A DNA stretch of 64,000 nt from NCBI GenBank assembly GCA_902384795.1, contig CABMDC010000007.1:1-64000 (forward strand). Direction: 5' to 3'. This stretch comes from Candidatus Gugararchaeum adminiculabundum. Its GTDB lineage: Archaea; Micrarchaeota; Micrarchaeia; Burarchaeales; Gugararchaeaceae. Below, piece by piece: positions 32,101 through 40,005 of this stretch. Within the stretch, counting starts at the first letter, position 1, and every line of letters starts with the position of its first letter. Under the pieces are notes generated by a model. The model did not search any database, had not been told where the DNA came from, and was given only the letters and a program-made list of their open reading frames with translations. A program made the position numbers and the translations under genes.

Positions 32101-34562
32101 ACAGGCGAGAATGATGAGATATAGGCGGGGATTGAAACCGGCGAGAGCGAGGAAACGTATTCTGCGCTCGAAATTGCGATGGGCGAAAGCGATGCGCGGT
32201 ACACGGAGCCGGTTTTTGGCTCAAAATTGTTGTACCTGGCAGTGACGTCCAGGGAATTGTTCCGCACTTCGATTCCAACATCCATGTCGCTGATATTATT
32301 GTATAGGATGCTGATGTTGCTGTTGTTCACTGAAGCACTGGAGCCGCCGGCCGCATCCCAGATGCGCATTCCATAATCAAACGAGGAGAGGGCATTGCTG
32401 GTTACCTGGATGTTGCTGCTGTTGATGGAAATCCATATTGCCATGGAGACATTGGGGCGAATTGAAGAAACGGCGTAATTTATAGAGGAATTGCCAGTGA
32501 TGTGGTTGTTGCTGATGAGGGTGTTGTTGGCTGCCATGGCGATAATTCCAAAGATGAAGCCGTTTTCCCGGCCGAGCATGGTATTGTTGCGGATCACAAT
32601 TCCCTCGCTGTGGGAACCGCCAGTTAGGTCCATGGAGAGGGGAAGGGAAAAAACGCCTGTGCTTTGATTATAGAGTGAGACTAGGGTGTTGTTTTCCGCA
32701 GTGAAATCGTTTCCTGCTATAAGCAAACCTATGGTGTTTGGTGCGTCTCCACCAGGGCTCTCTGTCAATTCCACATAGTTTCCAATGAAAGAGTTGTTTC
32801 CAATTTCAGCGGTTGAGGAATAGAAAGATATTCCGTAAGAAACATTCAGGAAGCGGTTGTTCACGAACAGGTTGTTGTACATGGAGGACGGGGCATCCGT
32901 CCGGGCCCAAATTCCGGAGCTCGTGTTCTCCCAGCCGTACCTTCCGACATAGGTGTTGTTGCGGATCACGGTTTCATTGACCCCCGTCAGGTTGAAGCCG
33001 GCGGCAAAATAATTGATTACGCAATTTTCAACAGTCACGTTGCTGTAGCCATTGATTCCTATGCCATAGGTGCCGGCGTGATTGCTGGAGGTTATGCTGG
33101 AGCCATTGCAGTCCAATATAATATTGTCAGCGGTGATTTCCAGGCCGTTTTCGGAGCAGCCGGATAAATCGGAATCCAAAGTTGTGCTGGAGGAAATTTC
33201 ATCACCGCATTCCGGAGGCAGGATTGGGCGCGGTGGAGGAGCAGGGCAGGAGAATGTTGAAGTGCCGGGGTAGGGCGAATCAAGGGCCGGTGAGAAGAAG
33301 ATTGTTCCGAGCCGCGGGTAATTGGTTGTGTCAAAAATGTGCGCGTCAACATCATCGCAGCTTGTTGTACCCCAGTAGTTCCCAAGGACGTAGATGTCCG
33401 AGGTCTGGTTGTTGAAGAACGTCACATTGCCGCTTAGGATGGTGTTGTTGGCGTAATTGTTGTCGGTCGCGTTCACCACGTAGATGGCTATGCCATCGGA
33501 TGAGATGTTGTTTTGGAAAAAGTTGTTGTGGCTGCTTTCCGAGGGGATGGAGAATGCGGGAAAATCGATGAGAGCGATGCCGTACTGGAGACTGCCCGAG
33601 ATTTCATTGTCCGTGATATTGTTGTAATCGCTTGCTCCCAGGAGCGCGATCCCCAGGGGATTGTTTTCGACTATGTTTGCGGAGATGCTGTTGCCGCTGG
33701 CATTGAATATCAGCACTATTCCCCCGAAGCTGGTATCAGGGAGCGTGTTGGATGAGACATTGTTTCCGGCCACTAAGTTGAAGCTTGAGCCGAACAGGAT
33801 AATGCCGTTCGCATTTTCGAAAATTGTGTTGTTGGTGATATTGTTCCAAAGGCTGTTTTCAAACGCCATTCCGTTTTGCGAGTTGTTGAAAACGCGGTTG
33901 TCCGCTAGGATGCTGTAATTCGATTCGATTGCGCCGATTCCCGCTTCAGTGTTATTGTAGGCGGTGTTGTTTGCCACAAGGTAGTATTGGCCCCGAATAT
34001 CTATCCCGCGCCGGGAATTGTTGTAGACCGTATTATAGGTGATATTAATGTTCGAAGAAGGCCGTTCGGTGTTTATTCCGGTTTTCGTGCAATTGTAAAT
34101 GGTGTTATTGGTTATTGCATCGTTGCTTGCATCCGGGATGTTTACCCCATACTCGAAACCGGAAATAACGCAGTTTTCAATCACCACATTGGAGTGGCCC
34201 GTGTTTACCAGCACTCCGACCATGCCCGCGGTGTTATCCCCGGTTATGTTGAAGCCGTTGCAATCGAAAACCACATTATCGGAATCGATGAGGATACAAC
34301 TGGCTCCGGTGGCTTCGAGATTGTTGGACAGGACGTAGGTGCCTGGACCGGTTATTGATTCGCAAACGCCGGTCAGGGGAGGCGAACTCACATCATTGGT
34401 GAAGAGCGATACTGAGTCAACGCCGTGATTGGGGGAGTACTGGGAGGAGAGGTACATGAGGAGGGAGATTATGATGGCGAGCGATAGGCCTGCGAAAATA
34501 AGCGGCTTTTGCCTCTGCCCAAGAAAATCTAGTATAGTCTGACCGTTCATTTTAGTGCGCAC
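29124..34562 (-). CDS. Giant beta-helix surface protein with tandem Cys-containing repeats
   Basis: 1,812 residues. Membrane anchor ~21-40; beta-helix coils ~60-410; Cys/Pro linker; second beta-helix ~455-785; short SLSPVSI-type repeats ~788-827; Cys-rich stretch ~873-925; four tandem ~115-residue modules (~936-1458) with V-S-C-x-D, D-N-T-T-x-Y-W, C-x-D and C-Y-G-F-A signatures; Ig-like domain ~1533-1615; Cys-rich module ~1622-1680; helical region; C-terminal helix LKIAVGALIAVPILAVLGIY and basic end. Probably a cell-surface adhesin or envelope protein, heavily N-glycosylated given dense N-x-S/T. GTG 34562 or ATG 34550 may be the start. It is intact, unlike its paralogue downstream. Confidence 0.88.
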   Translation of the reverse strand: MRTKMNGQTILDFLGQRQKPLIFAGLSLAIIISLLMYLSSQYSPNHGVDSVSLFTNDVSSPPLTGVCESITGPGTYVLSNNLEATGASCILIDSDNVVFDCNGFNITGDNTAGMVGVLVNTGHSNVVIENCVISGFEYGVNIPDASNDAITNNTIYNCTKTGINTERPSSNINITYNTVYNNSRRGIDIRGQYYLVANNTAYNNTEAGIGAIESNYSILADNRVFNNSQNGMAFENSLWNNITNNTIFENANGIILFGSSFNLVAGNNVSSNTLPDTSFGGIVLIFNASGNSISANIVENNPLGIALLGASDYNNITDNEISGSLQYGIALIDFPAFSIPSESSHNNFFQNNISSDGIAIYVVNATDNNYANNTILSGNVTFFNNQTSDIYVLGNYWGTTSCDDVDAHIFDTTNYPRLGTIFFSPALDSPYPGTSTFSCPAPPPRPILPPECGDEISSSTTLDSDLSGCSENGLEITADNIILDCNGSSITSSNHAGTYGIGINGYSNVTVENCVINYFAAGFNLTGVNETVIRNNTYVGRYGWENTSSGIWARTDAPSSMYNNLFVNNRFLNVSYGISFYSSTAEIGNNSFIGNYVELTESPGGDAPNTIGLLIAGNDFTAENNTLVSLYNQSTGVFSLPLSMDLTGGSHSEGIVIRNNTMLGRENGFIFGIIAMAANNTLISNNHITGNSSINYAVSSIRPNVSMAIWISINSSNIQVTSNALSSFDYGMRIWDAAGGSSASVNNSNISILYNNISDMDVGIEVRNNSLDVTARYNNFEPKTGSVYRASLSPIAISSAEYVSSLSPVSIPAYISSFSPVSIYSGGVPVRNCTNGLGMGDDGPSPLANATSFFNDLGSGGGSSEGSYVGEACSSNDNCYSGTCDAGTCTGVDPCIHDGDYCEYNGDCCAQWSGGHDSCQSNACVDSTASSNSPAVQTINSSGEILAIADPTANYDVSCLDLSAIGGYDNTTLYWRSTFGFNSCDDILAVLPPGGVCYGFAKSVLVGNGAGADFTYNSTGFTDSFHITSGYDDPGYLNLSPTEARDCTNGYSNHGATTFFYNDPGSRDPPLEDIASDGGVFTRANTSVNYGVACVNFAGAPGGYDNTTLYFESSFDWQSCSDMEATLGMPGICYALAPNVLITNGSGNNYIFNASAFNSVFRVASSFNPTPYLNYSRAGNARECSDGFGGGTSPSEMFIGPPGGSGPDWMQSITSDGEILASVTPGEVFDVSCIDDGAGHNVTAYWDSGHGLNDCSDVIAYGPPACYGFAKGALIGNGTGNDFIFNSSAFSGALAIAPSFTSPAYINASTAITSLNLVDNNTRGASRGYISSLSPVSVGGRDCANIIVIAETIGPQYITSDGQAIAVVNSSSNFSVSCLDLTSVGGPDNATVYWDTSFFNYTRCEDITDDQGYPCHGFTSDVLVTNGEGNDYTFNAGAFNSTFNITPGSPYPLYLINMSSGDVIAINNYWGSALLGDITNSIYDNADDAANGLVHFSPFLTLPYSPTSSGPSVPGTPSAETAAGGAHRANTDTLSISVPSGICAGASFRATVGTAQKGPLGGVDVALQANGLTESTGISDTFGGVAFTQQQAGSYTVLANYGTLHAEKTFTVSDCTILPPIIPQCAADSDCLPDENCANQKCAAISGTCGHAANHAWIPYECCSDSICAAGESCTQNVCVEKQNATNPPVVPPIPPVDDAQKQAADAIGSAISSANGLQDANVQSLIDQAKAAYARKDYSTAQSLAKQAQDAAATLRNQAAQPPKPETGGSAVSAQEQAAQENNLKIAVGALIAVPILAVLGIYFYLRARKK

Positions 34563-34630
34563 CGTTTCTATCTTGCTTTCAGAACGTTTAAGTAGCCATG
34601 AGTGCGGGCGGTGGCTGGGTTGGAAACGCC

Positions 34631-34638
34631 TTTAAATC
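34631..34638 (+). promoter_or_regulatory. TATA box for the coiled-coil pair
   Basis: TTTAAATC is centred 25 bases before ATG 34659; the transcript is probably leaderless. The 96-base gap also serves the divergent giant protein. Confidence 0.55.
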
Positions 34639-34658
34639 CGTAGCGTTCAAATTCCTCC

Positions 34659-35021
34659 ATGGCTGTTTTTGGCGGCGGGGAGGACAGGGGATTGAAGGCC
34701 GAGCTTGACGAAATCAAGCAGGCCATTGCCACCATGCTGGACCGCATGCGCACGCTCGAGTCAAAGGTCGCACTCCTTAGCGAGAGGTATGAGACATTTT
34801 CCAGCGAGCAGGCGGCCACTTCCGAGGACGTGCATGAGCTCAAGAAAAAGGCGAACGAGGTGCTCCATGATGCGGGTGCAAAGGTGAAATCACTGACGCT
34901 CGAGTACGCGAAATTAAGGGCGAGCGTGGCTGCGCTGGAAAGGGTTGGCGATGAGCTGCCAAAAAAAGAGGAAATCATAGTGCTGAAGAAAAGGCTGGAA
35001 TCCCTTGAGAAAAATCTTTAG
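34659..35021 (+). CDS. Small coiled-coil protein
   Basis: 120 residues, almost entirely heptad-patterned helix (LKAELDEIKQAIATMLDRMR; LASKVALLSERYE-like; EEIIVLKKRLESLEKNL). No membrane segment or enzyme motif. It is 18 bases upstream of a long membrane-anchored coiled-coil gene, and the two probably assemble together. Function unknown. Confidence 0.8.
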   Translation: MAVFGGGEDRGLKAELDEIKQAIATMLDRMRTLESKVALLSERYETFSSEQAATSEDVHELKKKANEVLHDAGAKVKSLTLEYAKLRASVAALERVGDELPKKEEIIVLKKRLESLEKNL

Positions 35022-35039
35022 TTTGAAATGGTGAAATGA

Positions 35040-36890
35040 TTGGCAGAGGACGCGAGCTTGGTTTTGATTGTGGCATTCGGATTCGCCGCGCTCATAGCCG
35101 TGGTCGGCTATTTCTATTATAGGCTGCAGAAAGTTTCAATTCTTATTACCAGGTTCGCCGGCTCGCCTGCCATGAAGGTTTCCGATGTGGAGATGAGGCT
35201 GGACAAGACAGGGAGGGAAGTGGGGGAAATCCTGCAAAGGACGGCCAGCCTGGCCGACAAGCTCAGGAGCGTTGACCAGCTCTATGAAAAATTGTCAGTG
35301 GAAATGAGGGAAGTGCGGGAAAAAAGCACCGCGGTGCTGAAGGCGGCAGGCAGGCTTGAGGAATTTGACAAGAGGTTCGATGAGCTGGATACCGAGGCGA
35401 GCGAGCTCTTTGAAAAGCTCTCGGAGCTGAAGAAGATCGAGGAGAAAGCCGCTGAGAGCGAGGATGCGATCCGGGAGAATGCCGGTGAGATAAAAAAGCT
35501 GAAGGCGGATGCGCTGAAACTTGCTGAAAAGGTTTCCCAGGGGGCCAATTCCGATGAGATCAGGAAAGTGAGGGATGAGATTCAGAAAATTAATGCCAAT
35601 GTTTCAGAAACAGTTAATGCCGGGGAGCTGGAGAAATTGCGCGCGGAAATCCAGAAGATTGCCCAGGGAGCGAATAAAGTCAGCGCTGAGGAAGTCAGAA
35701 AACTGAGAAGCGACATTCAGAAAATCAGTGCGAATGTTTCCGGGACAGCGAAATCCGATGAAGTGGAAAAACTGAAGGCAGAGATGCAAAGAAGGGCGGA
35801 CGAAACGCTGGAAGCGGGCGCCGGGGAGATTAGGAAATTGCGCGATGAAATTCAGAAACTCAATGCCAATGTTTCACAAACAGTTAATTCAGTGGAGCTG
35901 GAGAAACTGCGCGTGGAAATAAGGAAAATTGCCGAGGGAGCGAATAGGGTAAGCGCTGATGAAGTGAAAAGGCTGAAGAATGAAATGAAGAAAATCGGGG
36001 AAACTGCGTCCGGGGCAGGCAGCCTTGAGCAGGTGAAAAAACTTGAGGAGAGGATGTCCAGGGAATTAGGGGATGTGAAGAAACTGGAGCAGAAAATCTC
36101 CGATGCCGCAAAGAAAATTGAAAAGAACATTTCAGAGGCTGAGAAAACTTCCAGCAGGGTTACGGAGATTGAGGAAAAGAGCAGGGGCATGCTTGCGCAC
36201 GTGGAAAAAGTGAATGAAAGATTGCACAGGGTGGACCAGAGCCTGACAAAGACCAGCACCGTGGAGCATGTGGAAAAGCTAGGGGAGAAAATTGAGAAGC
36301 TGGAGGAGATTGGCGCAAGGAGCATGAACTTCGGCAATGAGCTGGACGGGCTGAACAAAAAGATTGACGAGGTGGAACTGGGCCTTGCGAGGCTGAGAAG
36401 CCCTGAAATCAACGAGAAGATCGAGGCCATGGATGCGGTGAGAGGGAAGTTTTCAGAATTTGAAAAGAAAGTGAGGGAATACGCGCAGGCGGTCGAATCA
36501 GGCGAGGAGACGCGCACCACCATGATTGAGATGATGAAGGTCACGCGCAAGGAAGTGCGCGAGATGCAGGCGATGATGGACAAGCTGAAAGTGCCGCTGG
36601 TGTTTGATACAATCCAGATTTTGAGGGAGAAATACAACCAGCAGGAGAAAATCCTTAGGACGCTGAGGAATGAGTTCGCAGTGGTGAAGGAGAAAACCAG
36701 CGATTTGAAACTGAAGTATTCGCAGCTGATTAGCCCGGATTATTTCGCGCTCCAGACTTTTGAAAAGGATGTGGAAAGGATTGAAAAGAGGCTGAAGGAC
36801 ATGGAGCAGACTGTTGAGGAGACCGGGCCAGAGCTGGAGAAGGCTATTTCTGAACTGAAGAAGTCGATGAAAGAGGATAAGTTTGTTTAG
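35040..36890 (+). CDS. Membrane-anchored long coiled-coil protein
   Basis: 616 residues. An N-terminal membrane helix (~7-30, LVLIVAFGFAALIAVVGYFY) is followed by ~570 residues of coiled coil, so the rod lies on one face of the membrane, probably inside. Residues ~175-310 contain a repeated unit (R-D-E-I-Q-K-x-N-A-N-V-S...T-V-N-x-x-E-L-E-K-L-R...K-I-A-x-G-A-N-x-V-S-A) duplicated with high identity. TTG 35040 is chosen as start because GGTGA lies 5 bases upstream. It resembles a structural or SMC-hinge-free tether; no enzymatic motif is seen. Confidence 0.82.
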   Translation: MAEDASLVLIVAFGFAALIAVVGYFYYRLQKVSILITRFAGSPAMKVSDVEMRLDKTGREVGEILQRTASLADKLRSVDQLYEKLSVEMREVREKSTAVLKAAGRLEEFDKRFDELDTEASELFEKLSELKKIEEKAAESEDAIRENAGEIKKLKADALKLAEKVSQGANSDEIRKVRDEIQKINANVSETVNAGELEKLRAEIQKIAQGANKVSAEEVRKLRSDIQKISANVSGTAKSDEVEKLKAEMQRRADETLEAGAGEIRKLRDEIQKLNANVSQTVNSVELEKLRVEIRKIAEGANRVSADEVKRLKNEMKKIGETASGAGSLEQVKKLEERMSRELGDVKKLEQKISDAAKKIEKNISEAEKTSSRVTEIEEKSRGMLAHVEKVNERLHRVDQSLTKTSTVEHVEKLGEKIEKLEEIGARSMNFGNELDGLNKKIDEVELGLARLRSPEINEKIEAMDAVRGKFSEFEKKVREYAQAVESGEETRTTMIEMMKVTRKEVREMQAMMDKLKVPLVFDTIQILREKYNQQEKILRTLRNEFAVVKEKTSDLKLKYSQLISPDYFALQTFEKDVERIEKRLKDMEQTVEETGPELEKAISELKKSMKEDKFV

Positions 36891-36912
36891 AGTGGAATAC
36901 TCTTTTGAAACT

Positions 36913-37860
36913 CTAGTGTTTCCAGTCTATTATTGCCGCAGAACCGGTAACATGTTTGTATGCTTCCAAGCCTGCTTTTGCCCCTTCGCCTGCTGAAATC
37001 ACCAGCTGCTTATATGGAAGCTGGGTGACATCGCCTGCTGCGAAAATTCCCAGGTGGCTTGTTTTCGTATTAATGTCGACGATGATTTGCCCCTGCTTGT
37101 CAACTTTCACCAAATGCTGTGCCAATTTGGTGTCAGTGACCGCGCCTGCTTCAACAAAAATTCCGTTTATCTGGAGCGATGACTTTTGCTTTGTTTTTTG
37201 GTTTTCCAAAATCACTTCGCGCACAACCGTTTCGCCTTTTATTTCCATTGCCCAGGAGTTGGCAATCTGTTTTATTTTCTTGTCAGCCGCGAGCTTGGCG
37301 AGTGACTCTGCTTCTCCTGCAATTTTGTCCCCTTTGAAAACTAAATTCACTTCGCTCGCGCCAACTCGCGAAAGAAGGAGCGCTGCTTCAATCGCGTGCG
37401 CGCCAGAGCCGAATACCGCAACTTTTTTGTTTTTGTAAAGCGGCGCATCGCAGGTCGCGCAATAGGTGACGCCTTTCCCGGTGAATTCCTTTTCACCCGG
37501 AATGTTGAGCTTGATGGGGGTTTTGCCAAAAGCTAAAATTAGCGATTTCCCCTCGTATTCAGCGCTGTCTGTTTTCACCTTGAATTTCTTCCCGCCTTTT
37601 TCGGTTTCCTCAATTGCCGAGACTGTTTCGAAGCGGATGTCTGCTCCGAAAGTCTGCGCCTGGCCCAGGAAATTGTTAATCAGGTCTGGGCCGGTGGAAG
37701 CCGGGACGCCCGGGTAATTTTCAATGTGCGCGATCATGTTCGCCTGCCCGCCGGCAGATGCACTAAGGACTAAAGTTGAGAGTTTTTTGCGCGCTGTGTA
37801 AATTGCCGCTGCCAGGCCGGCTGCGCCTGCGCCTATTATTATTGTGTCGAATTGCTCCAT
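36913..37860 (-). CDS. trxB: Thioredoxin reductase-like flavoprotein
   Basis: 315 residues, normal TrxB length. FAD motif DTIIIGAGAAGLAAAIYTAR, redox-active Cys134-Ala-Thr-Cys137 (TYCATCD), NADPH-binding-type VAVFGSGAHAIEAALLLSRV and C-terminal GIFAAGDVTQLPYKQLVISA. The NADPH motif GSGAHA departs slightly from GxGxxA/G, so the electron donor is not certain. It passes electrons to thioredoxin or a glutaredoxin-like protein, neither of which is in this window. ATG 37860 is used because homology begins there; the longer open frame adds an unrelated stretch. Confidence 0.93.
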   Translation of the reverse strand: MEQFDTIIIGAGAAGLAAAIYTARKKLSTLVLSASAGGQANMIAHIENYPGVPASTGPDLINNFLGQAQTFGADIRFETVSAIEETEKGGKKFKVKTDSAEYEGKSLILAFGKTPIKLNIPGEKEFTGKGVTYCATCDAPLYKNKKVAVFGSGAHAIEAALLLSRVGASEVNLVFKGDKIAGEAESLAKLAADKKIKQIANSWAMEIKGETVVREVILENQKTKQKSSLQINGIFVEAGAVTDTKLAQHLVKVDKQGQIIVDINTKTSHLGIFAAGDVTQLPYKQLVISAGEGAKAGLEAYKHVTGSAAIIDWKH

Positions 37861-38233
37861 AGGGAGAAGTTTAATCAAACAGATTAAAATGGCTTGCCGG
37901 TATCGCGCCCTAGTCAGCAGGGCAAGCGAGCAGAGCACGGAGATTATGAAGCGCCATGTTTAGCGAAGCAAGCGAGCGGGCTACGCACACGAGTCTTGCT
38001 TTGCGTGCGAGAACTAGTTCTAGTTAGTATTCTGAAAGTAATAGGAGCGGCTCAGTTCGAACAATGTGCGCTCTTATCACCGGCAACACACCGCTCCATA
38101 GCCCATATATAAGCAAAAAATGACGTTCTTAGTTGGGCGTAGGATTGGTCTGCTGAATGCAGAGTGGGGGGTTCCATAGTTATAGGAACATAGGGTTTCG
38201 CTGGCTTTACCGAAAAGCCTGCAGGTGACCGGG
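37861..38233. other. Intergenic region with repeat A and promoter
   Basis: 373 bases without a supportable gene. It holds repeat A (38011-38076), a TATA box ATATATAA (38105-38112) giving a leader of ~100 bases for the 38234 gene, and GTTCC...GGAAC (5-bp inverted repeat) near 38170-38190. Short open frames here have no ribosome-binding site and no protein-like composition. Confidence 0.6.
38011..38076 (+). repeat. 66-bp direct repeat, copy A
   Basis: Matches 40006-40071 with about 8 differences in 66 bases, starting GAACTAGTTCTAGT and ending TGTGCGCTCTTA. The two copies bracket a segment of ~1.93 kb carrying a small hypothetical gene, a toxin-antitoxin-like pair and a gene of unknown function. 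No further copy was noticed in the window. Confidence 0.8.
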
Positions 38234-38506
38234 ATGGCAATAGAAGATGAAATAATCCATTGGTGGAAGGATGAAAAAGGGGAGAATCACAGGAATGCCC
38301 TGCGAGTGGAAACTGATGATCCGACCGAGCAGAACGGGTTTCCGCGCGACGGGCAGGTGACAGTCAGACTCATGAATACCGTGGGAAACCAGGCGATCAA
38401 GCTTAACCCTGATGAGGCGCTTAGGGTTTCCACGATTCTGCTCTCTGCTGCTAAGGAACTGATTAATAAAAAAAGGGTCATCTGGAGAAGGAGAGACGAA
38501 GAATAG
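38234..38506 (+). CDS. Small hypothetical protein
   Basis: 90 residues, charged (DEIIHWWKDEKGENHRNALR ... LNPDEALRVSTILLSAAKEL). The C-terminal half forms an amphipathic helix; no known motif. AGGTGA at 38223-38228 sits 5 bases before ATG 38234, which is preferred to the GTG inside that site. A T-rich run (38530-38555) downstream is a likely terminator. Confidence 0.7.
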   Translation: MAIEDEIIHWWKDEKGENHRNALRVETDDPTEQNGFPRDGQVTVRLMNTVGNQAIKLNPDEALRVSTILLSAAKELINKKRVIWRRRDEE

Positions 38507-38576
38507 GTCGCTAAATCCACGCTTGTCTCTCTTTTTCTCTTATTTTTCTTTTAATACAGAGGAAGGCTTAAATAGC

Positions 38577-38618
38577 GGAATGCACACAATATGCATATGG
38601 AATGCACACAGAGTGCAT
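38577..38618 (+). promoter_or_regulatory. Paired operator repeats upstream of toxin-antitoxin genes
   Basis: GGAATGCACACA occurs at 38577-38588 and again at 38599-38610, exactly 22 bases apart (two helical turns), each followed by a TGCAT half so that each unit is a small palindrome (ATGCA...TGCAT; ATGCAC-ACAGA-GTGCAT). They lie just downstream of the TATA box CTTAAATAG (38567-38575), where a bound repressor would block initiation. Autoregulation by the following antitoxin is inferred. Confidence 0.6.
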
Positions 38619-38630
38619 GAGGTGGTTTGA

Positions 38631-38888
38631 ATGGTTTTTGCCCGCGTGACGCTGGATGATTATGCGAACAGGGTGCTGAATGTGGTTAAAGCCAAATTCG
38701 GACTTAGGGACAAGTCTGAGGCCATCAACAAGTTCGTTGAGATTTACGGGGATGAGCTGGTGGAGCGCGAGGCCAGCGATGCCTATGTGAAAAAGCTGCT
38801 GACTATTGAGGAGAAGCACTTCAAGAAACATGGGAAGAAAAAAATGTCGCCCAGGGAACTTGACGAGCTTTGCGGGGTGCGCAGGTGA
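38631..38888 (+). CDS. Antitoxin-like protein
   Basis: 85 residues: VTLDDYANRVLNVVKAKFGL then RDKSEAINKFVEIYGDELVE, a pattern like short ribbon-helix-helix proteins in archaea (beta strand, two helices, with KSEAIN as the turn). The rest is a basic helix that could wrap a toxin. GAGGTGG precedes the ATG by 5 bases. It overlaps the RelE-like gene by 4 bases, and twin operator repeats lie in its promoter, so it is probably the repressor-antitoxin of the pair. Confidence 0.75.
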   Translation: MVFARVTLDDYANRVLNVVKAKFGLRDKSEAINKFVEIYGDELVEREASDAYVKKLLTIEEKHFKKHGKKKMSPRELDELCGVRR

Positions 38889-39163
38889 CCTTTGATTTCA
38901 CGCTGAGCGACGAGCTGAAGGAAAAAATAGGCAAGCTGCTCGTGAGGGACAGGAAGCGCGCCGAAATCCTAGGCAAAAAAATCAGGGAGATAGTTTCAAG
39001 CGATGAGGAAACCATTGAACGCTACAAAAACCTGAGGCATGATATGAAGGGGCACAAGCGCGTGCACCTAGACGCCCATTTCGTCCTTGTTTTCCGTGTT
39101 TTCAAGAAAGAGAGGTTTATCCTATTCGAGGATTTTGACCACCACGACAATATTTACGGGTAG
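38885..39163 (+). CDS. RelE-like toxin
   Basis: 92 residues resembling the RelE/YoeB fold: helical N-terminal half (LSDELKEKIGKLLVRDRKRA; EILGKKIREIVSSDEETIER), then YKNLRHDMKGHKRVHLDAHF and VLVFRVFKKERFILFEDFDH. The late basic strand and terminal acidic/His-containing strand fit a ribosome-dependent mRNA interferase. GTG 38885, overlapping the antitoxin stop (GTGA), is preferred to TTG 38870. It is the second RelE-type pair in the window and not obviously a close copy of the first. Confidence 0.78.
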   Translation: MTFDFTLSDELKEKIGKLLVRDRKRAEILGKKIREIVSSDEETIERYKNLRHDMKGHKRVHLDAHFVLVFRVFKKERFILFEDFDHHDNIYG

Positions 39164-39229
39164 GGAGATGCGCGCTTATTTTTCTTTTCTATTTTCGATC
39201 TTCGCTTTATCAATCTCCGCATCATCTGG

Positions 39230-39237
39230 TATAAATA
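39230..39237 (+). promoter_or_regulatory. TATA box for 39272 gene
   Basis: TATAAATA followed by GGAG predicts a start site at ~39259, 13 bases before ATG 39272. Confidence 0.5.
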
Positions 39238-39271
39238 GGAGTTTTGCATATAATGTAAGTGTGTGGTGGCG

Positions 39272-39949
39272 ATGAAGATAAGAAGAAAAGAAACGCCAGC
39301 AAACTCCATAATTACAGCAACGCCAGCGGGAGCGAAGCCAACGCCGCACCTTTCGCCCTTGGGCTCGCCGTTCGCGAGGTTTGACAATCCAGACGACCGC
39401 AGGAAAATTGAAACTGGCTGGAAAGCGTGCGACGGGAAAGCGAAGATGCACCCGTTTTTCAATTCCGCAGACATTGACGCGGCTCTTGAGCGCGGCCTGC
39501 CACCCGGAACCTCCAGCCGCATCGGGCCGAAGAACATGCGCTATGCGCACGAGGTGCTTGAATTCATGATGCAGCAGTGCGAGAACGCATGCCAGTATGA
39601 TTATCCGGAGCAGCGCGCGCATGTGGCGCTCTGGTTCCGTATGCCTGATCTGGACGGAGGCATTAGAGTGCGCGTGTACTACCCGCCACGTGGCGAGACG
39701 TTCGAAACGGTGGAGCTGCCGGAAACACACGCGCTGTGGCCGGCGGTTGACCCCTTTGATAATATTGGCACCATCAGTTTCAACAAGGAACTCAACACGC
39801 TCTTCGTGCATATGAACCAGAAGGTGGATAGTGGAAGCGAAGTAGTCATTCTGCTCTCGGATTGGGCGAAGCGCACGGAAACGGACGAGGGCGTGATTAT
39901 TCCGATGGGAAAGAGCGACATGCTCATCAGGAGAAAGAATCTCGGATAG
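39272..39949 (+). CDS. Hypothetical protein
   Basis: 225 residues, not recognised. It begins with a basic, Pro/Ala-rich tail, then a mixed alpha/beta domain with several Trp, His and Cys residues (WKACDGKAKMHPFFNSADID; FMMQQCENACQYDYPEQRAH; VDPFDNIGTISFNKELNTLF). ATG 39272 is preferred to upstream in-frame GTGs by TATA position. It lies inside the segment bounded by the 66-bp repeats and may be accessory cargo. Confidence 0.7.
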   Translation: MKIRRKETPANSIITATPAGAKPTPHLSPLGSPFARFDNPDDRRKIETGWKACDGKAKMHPFFNSADIDAALERGLPPGTSSRIGPKNMRYAHEVLEFMMQQCENACQYDYPEQRAHVALWFRMPDLDGGIRVRVYYPPRGETFETVELPETHALWPAVDPFDNIGTISFNKELNTLFVHMNQKVDSGSEVVILLSDWAKRTETDEGVIIPMGKSDMLIRRKNLG

Positions 39950-40005
39950 CGGGAAAAATTCAGGATGAAAGCGAGCGAGTAATCGCGAGCCCTTCATCCG
40001 CAGTT

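Noticed and set aside
24200-34100. Regularly spaced GTTGTTG-type repeats that could suggest a CRISPR array or satellite
   Set aside because: They are Asn-Asn codons of beta-helix coils with variable spacing; no conserved repeat-spacer pattern and no cas genes.
37894-38112. Short frames over repeats A and B (ending ELVLV-S/R-ILKVIGAA...)
   Set aside because: Half of the differences between the two copies change the amino acid, and neither has a start signal, so the conservation looks like DNA repeat rather than gene.
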